Source: Streptomyces novaecaesareae
GTDB lineage: Bacteria > Actinomycetota > Actinomycetes > Streptomycetales > Streptomycetaceae
Direction: 5' to 3'
Assembly (NCBI RefSeq): GCF_000716875.1
Contig: NZ_JNWQ01000027.1
Coordinates: forward strand, 1 to 64,000
Length of the DNA stretch: 64,000 nt
The translations under genes were made by a program, and so were the position numbers. This document shows positions 8,504 to 16,623 of the stretch, in pieces. How positions within the stretch are numbered: position 1 is the stretch's first letter; each line of letters opens with the position of its first letter. The notes beneath the pieces were generated by a model. It saw only the letters and a program-made list of their open reading frames with translations. It searched no databases and was not told where the DNA came from.

Positions 8504-9058
8504 TCAGCCCTCGGCCGCGCCCCAGCCGTCGTCGGGGAGGGTGCGGTCCGGCTCGGGACAGTCGGGGTGGTCGTAGCCCCAGAGGCCGGTCTTGTGCAAC
8601 AGCCAGTCGTCCAGGGGCGGTTCGTCGTGGCTGATCCGGTCGACGAGGACGAAGGCGACCCGCAGCTGCTCGGCCGGCGCCACCTCCAGGGTGCGCTGGC
8701 CGGGGATGTTCTCGTACGTCACCGTCTCCCAGGTGCAGCCGGCCGCGGTGAGCGCGGCGATCAGGGCGGACTCGGTGACGTGGGTGTCCAGCGTGTCCAG
8801 CTCCCCGTAGGGTTGCGGGAGTTCGAGCTCGCCGTGCCAGGTGGGCAGGGAGAACGACCGGAGCCGGCGGCAGCGGCAGAACACCGTGTGGGCGTCGCCC
8901 CAGCCGAAGGCGTGGGGCCAGCGCGACTCCTTGTGGACGCGGCCGCCGTCCCACGGATCGCCGTAGCGGGCCGCGAGTTCGGGCAGCGAGGCGTCGTAGC
9001 GCAGATCGCCGAAGCCGCCGGTGACGGCGAGCGCGGTCAGCTGGCCGAGGAAGTCCAT
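8504..9058 (-). CDS. Hypothetical protein coupled to a serine hydrolase
   Basis: A soluble 184-residue protein I do not recognise. It has no signal peptide or membrane segment. It shows a basic, aromatic first half (ESRWPHAFGWGDAHTVF) and an acidic C-terminus. Its ATG at 9058 overlaps the TGA of the upstream serine-hydrolase gene as TGATG, pointing to translational coupling and a shared transcript. An alternative ATG at 9070 would add four residues. Small acidic partner proteins of this size are common, but I cannot support a function. Confidence 0.7.
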   Translation of the reverse strand: MDFLGQLTALAVTGGFGDLRYDASLPELAARYGDPWDGGRVHKESRWPHAFGWGDAHTVFCRCRRLRSFSLPTWHGELELPQPYGELDTLDTHVTESALIAALTAAGCTWETVTYENIPGQRTLEVAPAEQLRVAFVLVDRISHDEPPLDDWLLHKTGLWGYDHPDCPEPDRTLPDDGWGAAEG

Positions 9059-10203
9059 CAGGACAGGCATGCGCGCACCGCGTCGATCAGGCGGTTGGCC
9101 CGGGCGTCGCCGTGGCCGATCATCCGGTTGGCGACGTAGGCGAAGCCGACGCCGAACTCGTCGTCACCGAAGGCGAACTGGCCGCCCGCGCCGTCGTTGC
9201 CGAAGCTGCGCCCGCCGAGCAGCCGGCGGAAGGCGGGGGAGTCGAGCAGCACGCCGGAGCCCCAGCGGGCACCCATGTCGAAGCCCAGGAAGCCCGCACC
9301 GGCGGAGACTTCGCGCACCGCGTCGGTCACCGTGTCGTGCGAGAGCAGGCGGGGCGAGCCGTCCAGGCCGGTGACCGCCGCCGCGTACAGGCCGGCCAGC
9401 CCGGTGGCGGAGGCGACGGCGCCCGCACCGGGCAGCTCGATCGCGTGCAGGGCCGGGTCGTTCCAGCCGTACGGCACGTCCAGGCCGGGGAAGACCAGCG
9501 CGCCGTTCATCGTCACGATCCGGGTCAGCAGGTGCTCCGGGCCCGGCATTTGGCGGCGCCCATCGGCCTCCACCAGCCGCGCCACGCACGGGAGTTCGCT
9601 CTCCGGCAGGCCGATCCAGACCGGCAGGCCGCCGAGCGGCTCGGCGATCTCCTTGCGCAGGAACGCGCCCGGGGTGAGGCCGGTGATCCGGCGGATCACC
9701 TCGCCGACCGCGAAGCCGAGCACATGGCCGTGGTACTCGTAGCTGGTGCCCGGCTCCCAGAGCGGCTGCTGGGCCTCGATCGCCCGGACCACCGGGGTCC
9801 AGGCGGCGATCTCCTCGAAGGAGAGCTCCGCGTCCAGGGCCGGGATGCCCGCGCGGTGGCCGAGGATCATCCGGGTGGTGATCTCCTGCTTGCCGTGGCG
9901 CGCGAACTCGGGCCAGTAGCGGGCGATCGGGGCGTCCAGGTCGAGCCGGCCCTGCTGGGCGAGCAGGTGGGCGGAGATGCTCACCGGGCCCTTGGCGCAG
10001 GAGAACACCGGGACGAGGGTGTCCTGCGTCCAGGCCCGGCCGGTGCGCTCGTCGGCGGTGCCGCCCCACAGCTCGACCACCTTGCGGCCGCCGGCGTAGA
10101 CGGTGACGGCGGCGCCCAGTTCGGGGAACTCGGCGAAGTTGCGCGCGAAGACGTCGGCGACGGCGCCGAAGCGTTCGTCGGCCCAGCCCTGGTACTGCTG
10201 CAT
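9058..10203 (-). CDS. Serine hydrolase of the class C beta-lactamase/esterase family
   Basis: This 381-residue protein has the DD-peptidase/class C beta-lactamase fold in the EstB-like (family VIII esterase) branch. The catalytic SxxK is Ser68-Cys-Ala-Lys71 (FSCAKG). The second motif is Tyr157 in YEYHGHVLGFAVGEVI, lacking the Asn of true YxN beta-lactamases. A late FGNDGAGGQFAFGDDE segment takes the place of the KTG strand. No signal peptide is visible, so it is probably a cytoplasmic esterase rather than a drug-resistance enzyme. It is first gene of a two-gene unit with the 8504-9058 gene. Confidence 0.88.
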   Translation of the reverse strand: MQQYQGWADERFGAVADVFARNFAEFPELGAAVTVYAGGRKVVELWGGTADERTGRAWTQDTLVPVFSCAKGPVSISAHLLAQQGRLDLDAPIARYWPEFARHGKQEITTRMILGHRAGIPALDAELSFEEIAAWTPVVRAIEAQQPLWEPGTSYEYHGHVLGFAVGEVIRRITGLTPGAFLRKEIAEPLGGLPVWIGLPESELPCVARLVEADGRRQMPGPEHLLTRIVTMNGALVFPGLDVPYGWNDPALHAIELPGAGAVASATGLAGLYAAAVTGLDGSPRLLSHDTVTDAVREVSAGAGFLGFDMGARWGSGVLLDSPAFRRLLGGRSFGNDGAGGQFAFGDDEFGVGFAYVANRMIGHGDARANRLIDAVRACLS

Positions 10204-10337
10204 GGTGTGGTGCCCCGTTCTGGCCTCAAGATCGACCGAACCACGCTACGGGAGCGGGGCGGCCGTGACGAGCGGATTTCGCCACGTCGGGGCTGGTGGG
10301 GCAGGTGTGACAGACTCTGCGGCGATCGGGAGGGGGG

Positions 10338-10904
10338 ATGACGGTGGACATGGCGGCGTTGACCGCGCTCTGGGAGCGGCGGTGGCCGGGCAGTGCGCCC
10401 GTCGGGCACGAGATCGACGCGCGCGGGGGTGACCGCTGGGTGCGCTTCCACAGCCTGCCGGAGTCCAAGCGCTACCCGGACGACGAGCACGAGTACGCGA
10501 TCGTGCTGGAGCGGTACAACACCGTCCTGGACGAGCTGTTCGCCGGTCGGGAGGTGTACGTGATCACGCCGAGGTGGACGGACAGGGCGAGCGCCCCCCG
10601 CATGCGCCGCGACGCGAAGCACTGGCGTAGTTGGCTTGAGGAGGACGACCCCGAGGTGGGGTTCCGCAGCTACTGCCACGTCTTCGTGGAACGGCGGCAG
10701 TGGCGGCCGGGCTGCCTGGACCGGCTGCTGCGCCGGATCGCCGACGACGCGGAGTGCGGGGTGATCATCACCGACACCGGCATGCGGCGGCTCCACCACC
10801 CGTACGACGGCGGCGCGGACGTCTGCCTGACCACGACGGAGGAACGCGACCGGCTGAAGGAGCGGCACGCGGACTGGCTCTCGCGGTATCCGGGCGGGTG
10901 GTGA
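10338..10904 (+). CDS. DUF3885-family protein
   Basis: A 188-residue cytoplasmic protein. The C-terminal stretch IITDTGMRRLHHPYDGGADV is the hallmark of DUF3885, a domain of unknown function often found in contact-dependent toxin/immunity neighbourhoods but also alone, as here. The ATG at 10338 directly follows a GGGAGGGGG run. An ATG at 10350 is an alternative. The function is not known. Confidence 0.8.
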   Translation: MTVDMAALTALWERRWPGSAPVGHEIDARGGDRWVRFHSLPESKRYPDDEHEYAIVLERYNTVLDELFAGREVYVITPRWTDRASAPRMRRDAKHWRSWLEEDDPEVGFRSYCHVFVERRQWRPGCLDRLLRRIADDAECGVIITDTGMRRLHHPYDGGADVCLTTTEERDRLKERHADWLSRYPGGW

Positions 10905-10911
10905 CCAGCCG

Positions 10912-11397
10912 TCAACTCTTGGCCGGGGTGCGGTGCGACCATGCGGCGATGCCCAGCGCCGTCCCGATGCCGACGAAGGCAGCCGCTCCGACCGGGGCCA
11001 CCCAGCCGGTGAGCGGGCCGCCGTCGGGGCTGCTGTCGAACGGGGCCACGATGGCGGTGAGCAGCCCGTACGGGATCAGCAGGGTGCCGGCCCAGGCGGG
11101 GGCGAGCAGCAGGCGCCGGGGCAGGCGTCGGGCCGGCGGGCGTCGGGCCAGGGTGAGGGCGAGCGCGAGGCCGATCAGCGCGAGGACGGCGGTGAAGTCG
11201 AGGCCGTGGCGCTCCAGCCAGACCAGGGCGGTGGGCGCGCCGTTGCGCGCGAACTCGTCCGCCATGTCGAAGCCGTCGGCCACGCCTGCCTGGCCACCCG
11301 CCGCCCAGTACGTCTTCAGCGCGATGTAGGGGAGCGCGAGGGCGGCCGCCAGGGGGACGGCGCTGCGGACGGTCTTCGGTGCCAACTGGGGTGTCAT
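10912..11397 (-). CDS. Small four-helix membrane protein
   Basis: A 161-residue integral membrane protein with hydrophobic segments around residues 12-30, 60-80, 95-115 and 135-155, separated by short loops including an Arg/Pro-rich cytoplasmic one. There is no recognisable family motif. I used the ATG at 11397. The frame is open further upstream, but that part is Pro/Arg-rich and runs through the double hairpin at 11484-11528, so it is unlikely to be coding. It converges on the DUF3885 gene with 7 bases between. Confidence 0.65.
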   Translation of the reverse strand: MTPQLAPKTVRSAVPLAAALALPYIALKTYWAAGGQAGVADGFDMADEFARNGAPTALVWLERHGLDFTAVLALIGLALALTLARRPPARRLPRRLLLAPAWAGTLLIPYGLLTAIVAPFDSSPDGGPLTGWVAPVGAAAFVGIGTALGIAAWSHRTPAKS

Positions 11398-11483
11398 GCC
11401 TGCCCACTTCGGTGTCGTCGGTGTCTTCGACTCCACTCTGCGGGAGCGGGGAGGGTGCGGGCGTCCTGCGTGGGGACCGAGCG

Positions 11484-11528
11484 GCTCCCCCTCGCGGGGG
11501 AGCGGGAAGTCGGCAGGTCCGACTTCCC
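11484..11528. terminator. Tandem hairpins after the DUF397 gene
   Basis: Two adjacent perfect hairpins. GCTCCCCC (11484-11491) pairs with GGGGGAGC (11496-11503) over a 4-base loop, and GGGAAGTCGG (11504-11513) pairs with CCGACTTCCC (11519-11528) over a 5-base loop. They sit 19 bases past the minus-strand DUF397 gene and upstream of the membrane-protein gene, so they probably end the XRE-DUF397 transcript. Confidence 0.8.
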
Positions 11529-11546
11529 ACTCCTCGCGGGGGGCTG

Positions 11547-11780
11547 TTATGCGGTGAAGCGGGGGTCGCGGGCTTCGATGGCCTGGACGAAGGCGGTCCA
11601 TTCGGCCTGGTCGAAGGCGAGGTGGGGGCGGCCGGGGTCCTTGTCGTCGCCGACCCAGACGTCACCGTTGGGGAAGCGGGCGACGATCACACAGCTGCCG
11701 TTGTCGTCGGCAGAGAACGGGGACTTGGCCCACTCAGCGTCGGCGGGGTTGTGGTCATAGGGGTTGTGCTGGTTGCTCAC
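11547..11780 (-). CDS. DUF397 domain protein
   Basis: A 77-residue protein consisting of a DUF397 domain. The diagnostic order is WAKSPFSADDNGSCVIVAR, then VWVGDDKDPGRPHLAFDQAEWTAFV. In Streptomyces, DUF397 proteins are partners of the XRE-DUF5753 regulators (WhiJ-type systems), and the pair behaves like a toxin-antitoxin-style or morphogenetic switch. Its ATG overlaps the stop of the XRE gene by 4 bases (ATGA), so the two are co-translated. Confidence 0.93.
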   Translation of the reverse strand: MSNQHNPYDHNPADAEWAKSPFSADDNGSCVIVARFPNGDVWVGDDKDPGRPHLAFDQAEWTAFVQAIEARDPRFTA

Positions 11781-12637
11781 GTTAGCTCTTCCAACTTGCG
11801 TTCAAGGGCAGCGATGGTGTCCTCGGGCGACAGCGCGTAGCGTTCAACGCGGGCGATGGCCCGCTCGGCTCGTCGTACGTCGCGGCCCGTTCTACGCGGG
11901 AGCATACCGCCGACCGCTTCGATGAAGACGAAGCCTCCTTCTGGCTCTCCAGGGAAGCGCATCAGCACCACACCTGACGCCAGAATTCCAGGCCGTCCGG
12001 CACTGAGTGGCACCATGCGAACGCTGACATTGGGGTACTGAGCGACCTTGATGACATGCCGGATTTGGTCGGCCAGAACTTGCCGATCCCCGGCCACCAG
12101 CAGGGCGACCTCTCCGAAGTACGCCTCGAAGTTGACCGGGTGGCTGTCGGTAAGTCTGCGCTGTCGACGAATCCGGACCTCTGTCGCCGCCTCAATCTGC
12201 TCGTCATTGGGCGCGCTGAGGCTGGCCGCGATCATCTCGGTTGCATAGCCCTCGGTCTGAAGCAAACCAGGGAACGCTGCAGGGAAGTACTCAGAGATGT
12301 GTGAGGCATCGGCTTCGAGGTCGAGGTACTCCGCGAAGGCTGCGGTGATGCTGTCAGCAAAGTCCAGTCCACGCCACCAACGCTTGGTAGGACGATCATT
12401 GAGCAGGACCTCGAAGTCCTCGCGCTCTTGCCCTTCGAGGCCGTAGTGATCCAGCAGCGTCTTCAAGTCAGCCGCACTGATCTGCTGGTGGGCGCGCTCG
12501 ATTCTGCTGAGGCGGGCGGGGTTCCAACCCTTCAGGCTCGCTGTGGCATCGGCGAGGGTCTTGTTGTTGTCGAGCCTCCAGTTTCGCAGCTCGTCGCCGA
12601 GGCGGATCTGCCTGATCGCTGACAGGTCCTTGCTCAA
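11777..12637 (-). CDS. XRE-family regulator with DUF5753 domain (WhiJ-like)
   Basis: The 286-residue protein has an N-terminal XRE helix-turn-helix (about residues 13-70, RLGDELRNWRLDNNKTLADA to ISAADLKTLLDHYG). A DUF5753 domain follows from about residue 100 (EYFPAAFPGLLQTEGYATEM through ASGVVLMRFPGEP). These are the marks of WhiJ/Scr1-type regulators, which work with a DUF397 partner and a divergent HATPase gene, exactly the layout here. Codon GC is visibly lower than in the neighbours, suggesting acquisition. It probably binds the inverted repeat in its own upstream region. Confidence 0.92.
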   Translation of the reverse strand: MSKDLSAIRQIRLGDELRNWRLDNNKTLADATASLKGWNPARLSRIERAHQQISAADLKTLLDHYGLEGQEREDFEVLLNDRPTKRWWRGLDFADSITAAFAEYLDLEADASHISEYFPAAFPGLLQTEGYATEMIAASLSAPNDEQIEAATEVRIRRQRRLTDSHPVNFEAYFGEVALLVAGDRQVLADQIRHVIKVAQYPNVSVRMVPLSAGRPGILASGVVLMRFPGEPEGGFVFIEAVGGMLPRRTGRDVRRAERAIARVERYALSPEDTIAALERKLEELT

Positions 12638-12687
12638 GTGGCGCCCCTCCCTCTGAGTGTGGGTTCAGTCTCGCCATGATGCGCAGG

Positions 12688-12760
12688 TGACTCAACTCCT
12701 TTCAAGATCCACGGATTTGTTGTTCCATTCGGGTTGCAGGTTCGAATTGAGGTGAGTCAC
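12688..12760. promoter_or_regulatory. Inverted repeat in the XRE/HATPase divergent region
   Basis: GTGACTCA at 12688-12695 recurs inverted as TGAGTCAC at 12753-12760. Both lie between the divergent XRE (start 12637) and HATPase (start 12808) genes. The 65-bp spacing fits two operator half-regions bound by a dimeric or looping XRE regulator. The half-site itself is a near palindrome. The role is inferred from position. Confidence 0.5.
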
Positions 12761-12807
12761 ACTCAGCGTGACCGACCAAACACGCCACTGAAGGTGTGGG
12801 GTGACCC

Positions 12808-13254
12808 ATGTCCACCATGCGTAACCCGGTTCTCCAGACCTGGGAGACCGTCCTCACCGAGCACTCGACCTCGGTCCGTACCGCCCGCCGCCTGATCCGC
12901 GACCAGCTGACCTCCTGGGGCTGGACCGGTGACCCCGTGGACGACCTCGTCCTCATCGCCTCCGAGCTCGTCACCAACGCCGTCGTCCACGCCTGCCAGG
13001 GCCACGGCGAGGTCCGCCTCTACCTCCAGGAGTTCGACGGCGACTGTCGCCTCGAAGTCTGGGATCCGCGCGGCGACCTCGAACTCCGCCGGCCCCGGCC
13101 GCGCCGCTTCACCGAGGGTGGCCGTGGCGTCGAGCTCGTCCGTCAGCTCGCCTTCGACTTCGGCGTCATCGCCCGTCGTGGCGCGGGCAAGCGGGTGTGG
13201 GCACGTGTCCTGCGCGACGGCCCGATCGACGGCCTGCCCCTGCCCGGGAGTTGA
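12808..13254 (+). CDS. HATPase-domain anti-sigma-like protein
   Basis: This 148-residue protein is a single GHKL ATPase domain of the RsbW/SpoIIAB type. It has the N box ELVTNAVVHA (about residues 52-61), then a G1-like VWDPRG and a G2-like TEGGRGVELV. In Streptomyces such small ATPases are numerous and often sit opposite XRE-DUF397 pairs, where they may act as anti-sigma factors or switch kinases. The start ATG at 12808 follows a GGTGTGGGG stretch. An in-frame ATG at 12817 is possible. Confidence 0.9.
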   Translation: MSTMRNPVLQTWETVLTEHSTSVRTARRLIRDQLTSWGWTGDPVDDLVLIASELVTNAVVHACQGHGEVRLYLQEFDGDCRLEVWDPRGDLELRRPRPRRFTEGGRGVELVRQLAFDFGVIARRGAGKRVWARVLRDGPIDGLPLPGS

Positions 13255-13445
13255 ACCCCATCAAGCTCGCCCCCACGGCCGCGATCACCGCTGCCAGCCT
13301 CGCCCTCGCCTGCTTCGCCTCGGGGCTCGTCCCCGCGCGCGAGCCGGCCACCGCCGACGTCGTCTGGTGGACCACCCTGGCCGCCGCCCTGATGACCGGC
13401 ATCACCCGCAACAACGGCAACGACCCCACCGACGACGACGATTGA
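13251..13445 (+). CDS. Small membrane protein coupled to the HATPase gene
   Basis: A 64-residue frame starting at TTG 13251, overlapping the HATPase stop (TTGA). It has two hydrophobic stretches (about residues 6-25 and 35-50) and an acidic tail ending in four Asp. The start is inferred from coupling. The frame can extend upstream inside the HATPase gene. No family is recognised. Confidence 0.5.
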   Translation: MNPIKLAPTAAITAASLALACFASGLVPAREPATADVVWWTTLAAALMTGITRNNGNDPTDDDD

Positions 13446-13458
13446 CCGAGGACGACCC

Positions 13459-14190
13459 ATGGCCTCCCTGCACCCCGCCGCGATCGCCTTCCGTGACCCC
13501 GCCGCCCTCCTGGACCGCTGCGAGACCGGCGGCGTCCGACGCCTCTACTTCGAGCCCGGCTACGAGACCGGTGCCGTGCTGCCCGCCGACGACTGGTCCC
13601 CGCTCCCCGAGGACCACCCCGAGCGGTACGCGCCGAGCATCTTCACCAAGGACAGCGGCCTGATCGAGTTCTTCCGCCTCCCCGACACCGTCACCGATCG
13701 CCACTCCCTCGCCGCCCTGGTCGGCGAACTCGGCGACCCGCACCCCATCTCCCTCGGTGAGACCGACGACCCGCCCGGCGAGCCCGTCACCCACCGCCTC
13801 CCCGAGTCCGGGCTGCGCCCCGGCCTGCACATCGACAACCACGAGAACCTGCCGTACCCCGAACGCGAAACCTCCCGCCGGCGCCTCTGCGTCAACCTCG
13901 GCCCCGGCACCCGGTACCTGCTCCTCTCGACCAGCAACATCCTGTCGATCTGCCGTACCGTGCGCGACCGTTACGAGACCCACCACCCGCACACCTACGA
14001 CCTCCAGAAGTTCCTCGACCTGCGAAAGCCGGTCAGCCTGCTGCGCATCCGCATCGAGCCCCGCGAGGGCTGGTTCGTGCCGACCGCCGTGCTCCCCTAC
14101 GACGAGTCCACGGAGGGTGAGGAGTTGCCGTCCGCCACGGCCTCCTGGCTCGGGCACTGGGAGCGCGGCGTCTTCGGTCCGTTGATCTGA
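13459..14190 (+). CDS. Hypothetical protein with HxD motif, third gene of the WhiJ-like locus
   Basis: A 243-residue soluble protein starting 13 bases after the small membrane protein, apparently in the same operon. It has a conserved-looking core: HIDNHE (His124, Asp126, His128), then RRLCVNLGPGTRYLLLS. About 60 residues later comes LRIRIEPREGWFVPTAVLPYDE. An HxD on one strand followed by an Arg-rich strand with WFxPT recalls the double-stranded beta-helix of Fe(II)/2-oxoglutarate oxygenases, but I cannot place a distal His with confidence. Function unknown. Confidence 0.75.
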   Translation: MASLHPAAIAFRDPAALLDRCETGGVRRLYFEPGYETGAVLPADDWSPLPEDHPERYAPSIFTKDSGLIEFFRLPDTVTDRHSLAALVGELGDPHPISLGETDDPPGEPVTHRLPESGLRPGLHIDNHENLPYPERETSRRRLCVNLGPGTRYLLLSTSNILSICRTVRDRYETHHPHTYDLQKFLDLRKPVSLLRIRIEPREGWFVPTAVLPYDESTEGEELPSATASWLGHWERGVFGPLI

Positions 14191-14272
14191 CGATCGGTCA
14201 CTCTCCGCACACGCCCGGTCGGCGGGGCGGGCGCGGGTCGCAGCGTTGCACACCTTGGAGCGCGGCTGAGTT

Positions 14273-14304
14273 GTGGGGCGTGCACGGGCAGCCGCGCGCC
14301 CCAC
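14273..14304. terminator. Weak hairpin before the cystathionine beta-synthase gene
   Basis: GTGGGGCG (14273-14280) and CGCCCCAC (14297-14304) form an 8-bp stem with a 16-base loop in the 211-base gap 14191-14401. It could end the preceding operon. No riboswitch-like conserved core is seen. Confidence 0.4.
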
Positions 14305-14401
14305 GGGGCGTGTGATCTCAGCCCGTTTCGGCGGCGTCGGCGGCTATCGACGCCCGGGCCTGGGCAGGCTGGGGCGGACGACTAGCGAAGGGGGCCGCCA
14401 G

Positions 14402-15775
14402 ATGGCCGCAGTTCACCAATCCGTTCTCGATGCGATCGGCGGGACGCCCCTGTTCCGCCTCGCCCGGCTCGGCGCGGACATTGCCGCGCCGATCTATGCC
14501 AAGGCGGAGTTCCTCAACATCGGCGGCAGCGTCAAGGACCGCGCCGCGCTCTCCATGGTGCTGGCCGCTGAGCGGGACGGGCTGCTGAAGCCCGGCGGGA
14601 CGATCATCGAGGCGACCTCCGGGAACACCGGCATCGGGCTGACCATCGTCGGGCGGCAGCGCGGGTACCGGGTGATCGTCGGGGTGTCCGACAAGTCGTC
14701 GGCGGAGAAGTCCGACATCCTGCGGGCGTACGGCGCGGAGGTGGTGCTCGCGACGACCTCCGTGGCGCGGGAGGATCCGAGGCACCTGTTCAACGTGGTC
14801 ACGCGGCTCACCGAGGAGATCCCGGGCGCCTGGCTGGCCAACCAGTACGACAACCTTGCCAACCCGGATGCCCATGTGCGGACCACCGGCCCCGAGATCT
14901 GGGCGCAGACCGGCGGGAAGATCACCCACTTCGTCGCGGGCGTCGGCACCGGCGGCACCGTCACCGGCACCGGTGGGTACCTGAAGGAGGCCTCCGGCGG
15001 CTCGGTGACCGTCATTGGCGCCGACCCCGAGTCCTCGATGTACGGGGGCGGCGACGGCAGCCCGTGGTTCGTCGAGAGCATCGGGCACTTCCTGCACCCC
15101 GAGACGGTGGAGGACCGCTGGCCGCAGGCCTACCGGTCGGAGGTGGTCGACGTCTTCGAGCGGATCCCGGACCGCGAGTCGTTGCTGGCCGCGCGCTGGT
15201 TGGCGCGGGAGGAGGGCATCCTGGCGGGCCCGTCCTCGGGTACGGCGGTGGCGGCGGCACTGCGGGTGGCGCGTGAGCTCGGGCCGGACGACCTGGTCGT
15301 GGTGCTGCTGCCGGACTCGGGGCGCTCCTACCTGTCCAAGGTGCACAGCGACGCGTGGATGCGGCAGTGGGGGTTTCTGGAGGAGGGGGACGGCCTGCGG
15401 GAACTGCTCGACGGCGCCGCTCCGCTGGTGGCAGTTGACGCCGGTGCGACCGTCGGCGAGGCGCTGGAGGCGCTGCGTACCGCGCCGGGCGGGGTGGCTC
15501 CGGTGGCGCTCGCCCGGGCGGCGCGGCCGTTCGGGGTGACGGCGACGGAGGTGGTCGGCTCGGTGGAGCGGGAGGTGCTGGCGGCGGCGCTCGCGGACGG
15601 ATTCGCCAAGCCGGGCGACCCGCTGGGCGCGCTGCTCGGGCCGGCGCTGCCGACGGTGGGTGTCGGGCAGTCGCCGGCCGAGGCGCGGGCGGCGCTGGGG
15701 GAGGCGCGGCCCGGGGTGTCGGTGCTGGTGGACGGGCGCGTCGCCGGGGTGCTGCCGCGGGCGGCTCTGGTCTAG
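14402..15775 (+). CDS. cbs: Cystathionine beta-synthase
   Basis: A 457-residue PLP enzyme that condenses serine and homocysteine to cystathionine in transsulfuration. The first about 320 residues are the fold type II domain: PLP lysine Lys45 in GGSVKDRAA, substrate loop TSGNTGIGLT, phosphate-binding GTGGTVTGTGG, and SSGTAVAAAL. Residues about 335-457 form a degenerate CBS-domain pair (regulatory), the length and order seen in actinobacterial cystathionine beta-synthases and absent from plain cysteine synthases. ATG 14402 has AAGGGGG upstream. The frame stays open upstream without support. Confidence 0.9.
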   Translation: MAAVHQSVLDAIGGTPLFRLARLGADIAAPIYAKAEFLNIGGSVKDRAALSMVLAAERDGLLKPGGTIIEATSGNTGIGLTIVGRQRGYRVIVGVSDKSSAEKSDILRAYGAEVVLATTSVAREDPRHLFNVVTRLTEEIPGAWLANQYDNLANPDAHVRTTGPEIWAQTGGKITHFVAGVGTGGTVTGTGGYLKEASGGSVTVIGADPESSMYGGGDGSPWFVESIGHFLHPETVEDRWPQAYRSEVVDVFERIPDRESLLAARWLAREEGILAGPSSGTAVAAALRVARELGPDDLVVVLLPDSGRSYLSKVHSDAWMRQWGFLEEGDGLRELLDGAAPLVAVDAGATVGEALEALRTAPGGVAPVALARAARPFGVTATEVVGSVEREVLAAALADGFAKPGDPLGALLGPALPTVGVGQSPAEARAALGEARPGVSVLVDGRVAGVLPRAALV

Positions 15776-15784
15776 TCCTCGGCT

Positions 15785-16543
15785 CTAGTCCTCCGTCGCC
15801 GGTGCCAGGACGGCGGCGATGACCCGGTCCAGGGTGCGGTCGAAGGCCTTCGCGGGGTCGGCGGGTGGGCCCGAGGCGGCGAATGCCTGGGCCAGGTGCG
15901 GGTATTCGCCGCTCATCGCGGCTTGGGCGAGGTAACCGACCAGCTCGGCCTGCCACTTGGCGCCGGCCGCCGCCGTCTGCTCGTACTGGGCGTACTGGCA
16001 GAGGAAGCCGTTGAACATGGCCATCGCCTCCATCCGCGCGCCGCCGCCGAGGCCGGTGGGGGCGGTGATGGCGAGGAAGTGGTCGGTGTAGCGCAGGGCG
16101 TTGGGGCCGATGCCGGGCCGGGCCAGCACCAGGGCGGGCAGCCAGGGGTGGCGGCGGAAGATCGCGAGCTGCTGGTGGGCGAGGTCGGCGAGGTCGGCGC
16201 GGACGTCGCCGGTGGGCGCGGCCGGCAGCACGTACTCGGCGGCGGTCGCGTCGAGCATCAGGTCGAGCAGGTGCTCCTTCTTCGGCACGTAGTTGTAGAG
16301 CGACATGGTGCCCGCGCCGAGCGCCGCCGCGACCCGGCGCATGGAGGCGGCGTCCAGGCCCTCGGCGTCGGCGATCGCGATCGCGGCGGCCGCGATCGAT
16401 TCGCGGCTGTGGGCCGGGCGCGGGCCGCGGCCGGTGCGCTCGGGGCGCAGCCAGATCAGTTCGGGCGCGTCGGGGGTGGACGGGCGCTCGCTGCTGCGGG
16501 GGGTCTTGCTGGACGGCACTGGAAGATCACCTCGGTTTCCCAT
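15785..16543 (-). CDS. TetR-family regulator of the divergent ABC exporter
   Basis: A 252-residue TetR/AcrR repressor. The helix-turn-helix spans about residues 45-92 (IAAAAIAIADAEGLDAASMRRVAAALGAGTMSLYNYV is its core). The remainder is the all-helical ligand-binding domain of the TetR_C_1-like group that goes with DrrAB-type exporters. It diverges from the ABC genes across 80 bases that contain two matching palindromic operators, one starting 6 bases upstream of its own ATG, so it probably represses both itself and the exporter until its ligand appears. Confidence 0.92.
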   Translation of the reverse strand: MGNRGDLPVPSSKTPRSSERPSTPDAPELIWLRPERTGRGPRPAHSRESIAAAAIAIADAEGLDAASMRRVAAALGAGTMSLYNYVPKKEHLLDLMLDATAAEYVLPAAPTGDVRADLADLAHQQLAIFRRHPWLPALVLARPGIGPNALRYTDHFLAITAPTGLGGGARMEAMAMFNGFLCQYAQYEQTAAAGAKWQAELVGYLAQAAMSGEYPHLAQAFAASGPPADPAKAFDRTLDRVIAAVLAPATED

Positions 16544-16549
16544 CTTAGA

Positions 16550-16607
16550 TACGTACGGCGTACGTAGTAGGATGCGCTTGCGCGTGCTTCTACGTACGCT
16601 GTACCTA
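16550..16607. promoter_or_regulatory. Twin TetR operators
   Basis: Two copies of a 17-bp operator: TACGTAC-GGC-GTACGTA at 16550-16566 (perfect 7-bp arms) and TACGTAC-GCT-GTACCTA at 16591-16607 (one mismatch). Their centres are 41 bp apart, about four helical turns, placing bound dimers on the same DNA face between the divergent TetR and ABC genes. Confidence 0.85.
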
Positions 16608-16623
16608 GAGAGAGGGGTCAGCC

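Noticed and set aside
9058-10203. Serine hydrolase considered as a beta-lactamase giving resistance to the putative cluster product.
   Set aside because: It lies 20 kb away, has no signal peptide and lacks the YxN and KTG forms of true class C beta-lactamases. It fits the EstB-like esterases better.
12738-12750. GCAGGTTCGAATT, resembling a tRNA T-loop.
   Set aside because: No acceptor, D or anticodon stems can be folded around it. No tRNA or rRNA gene is visible in the window.
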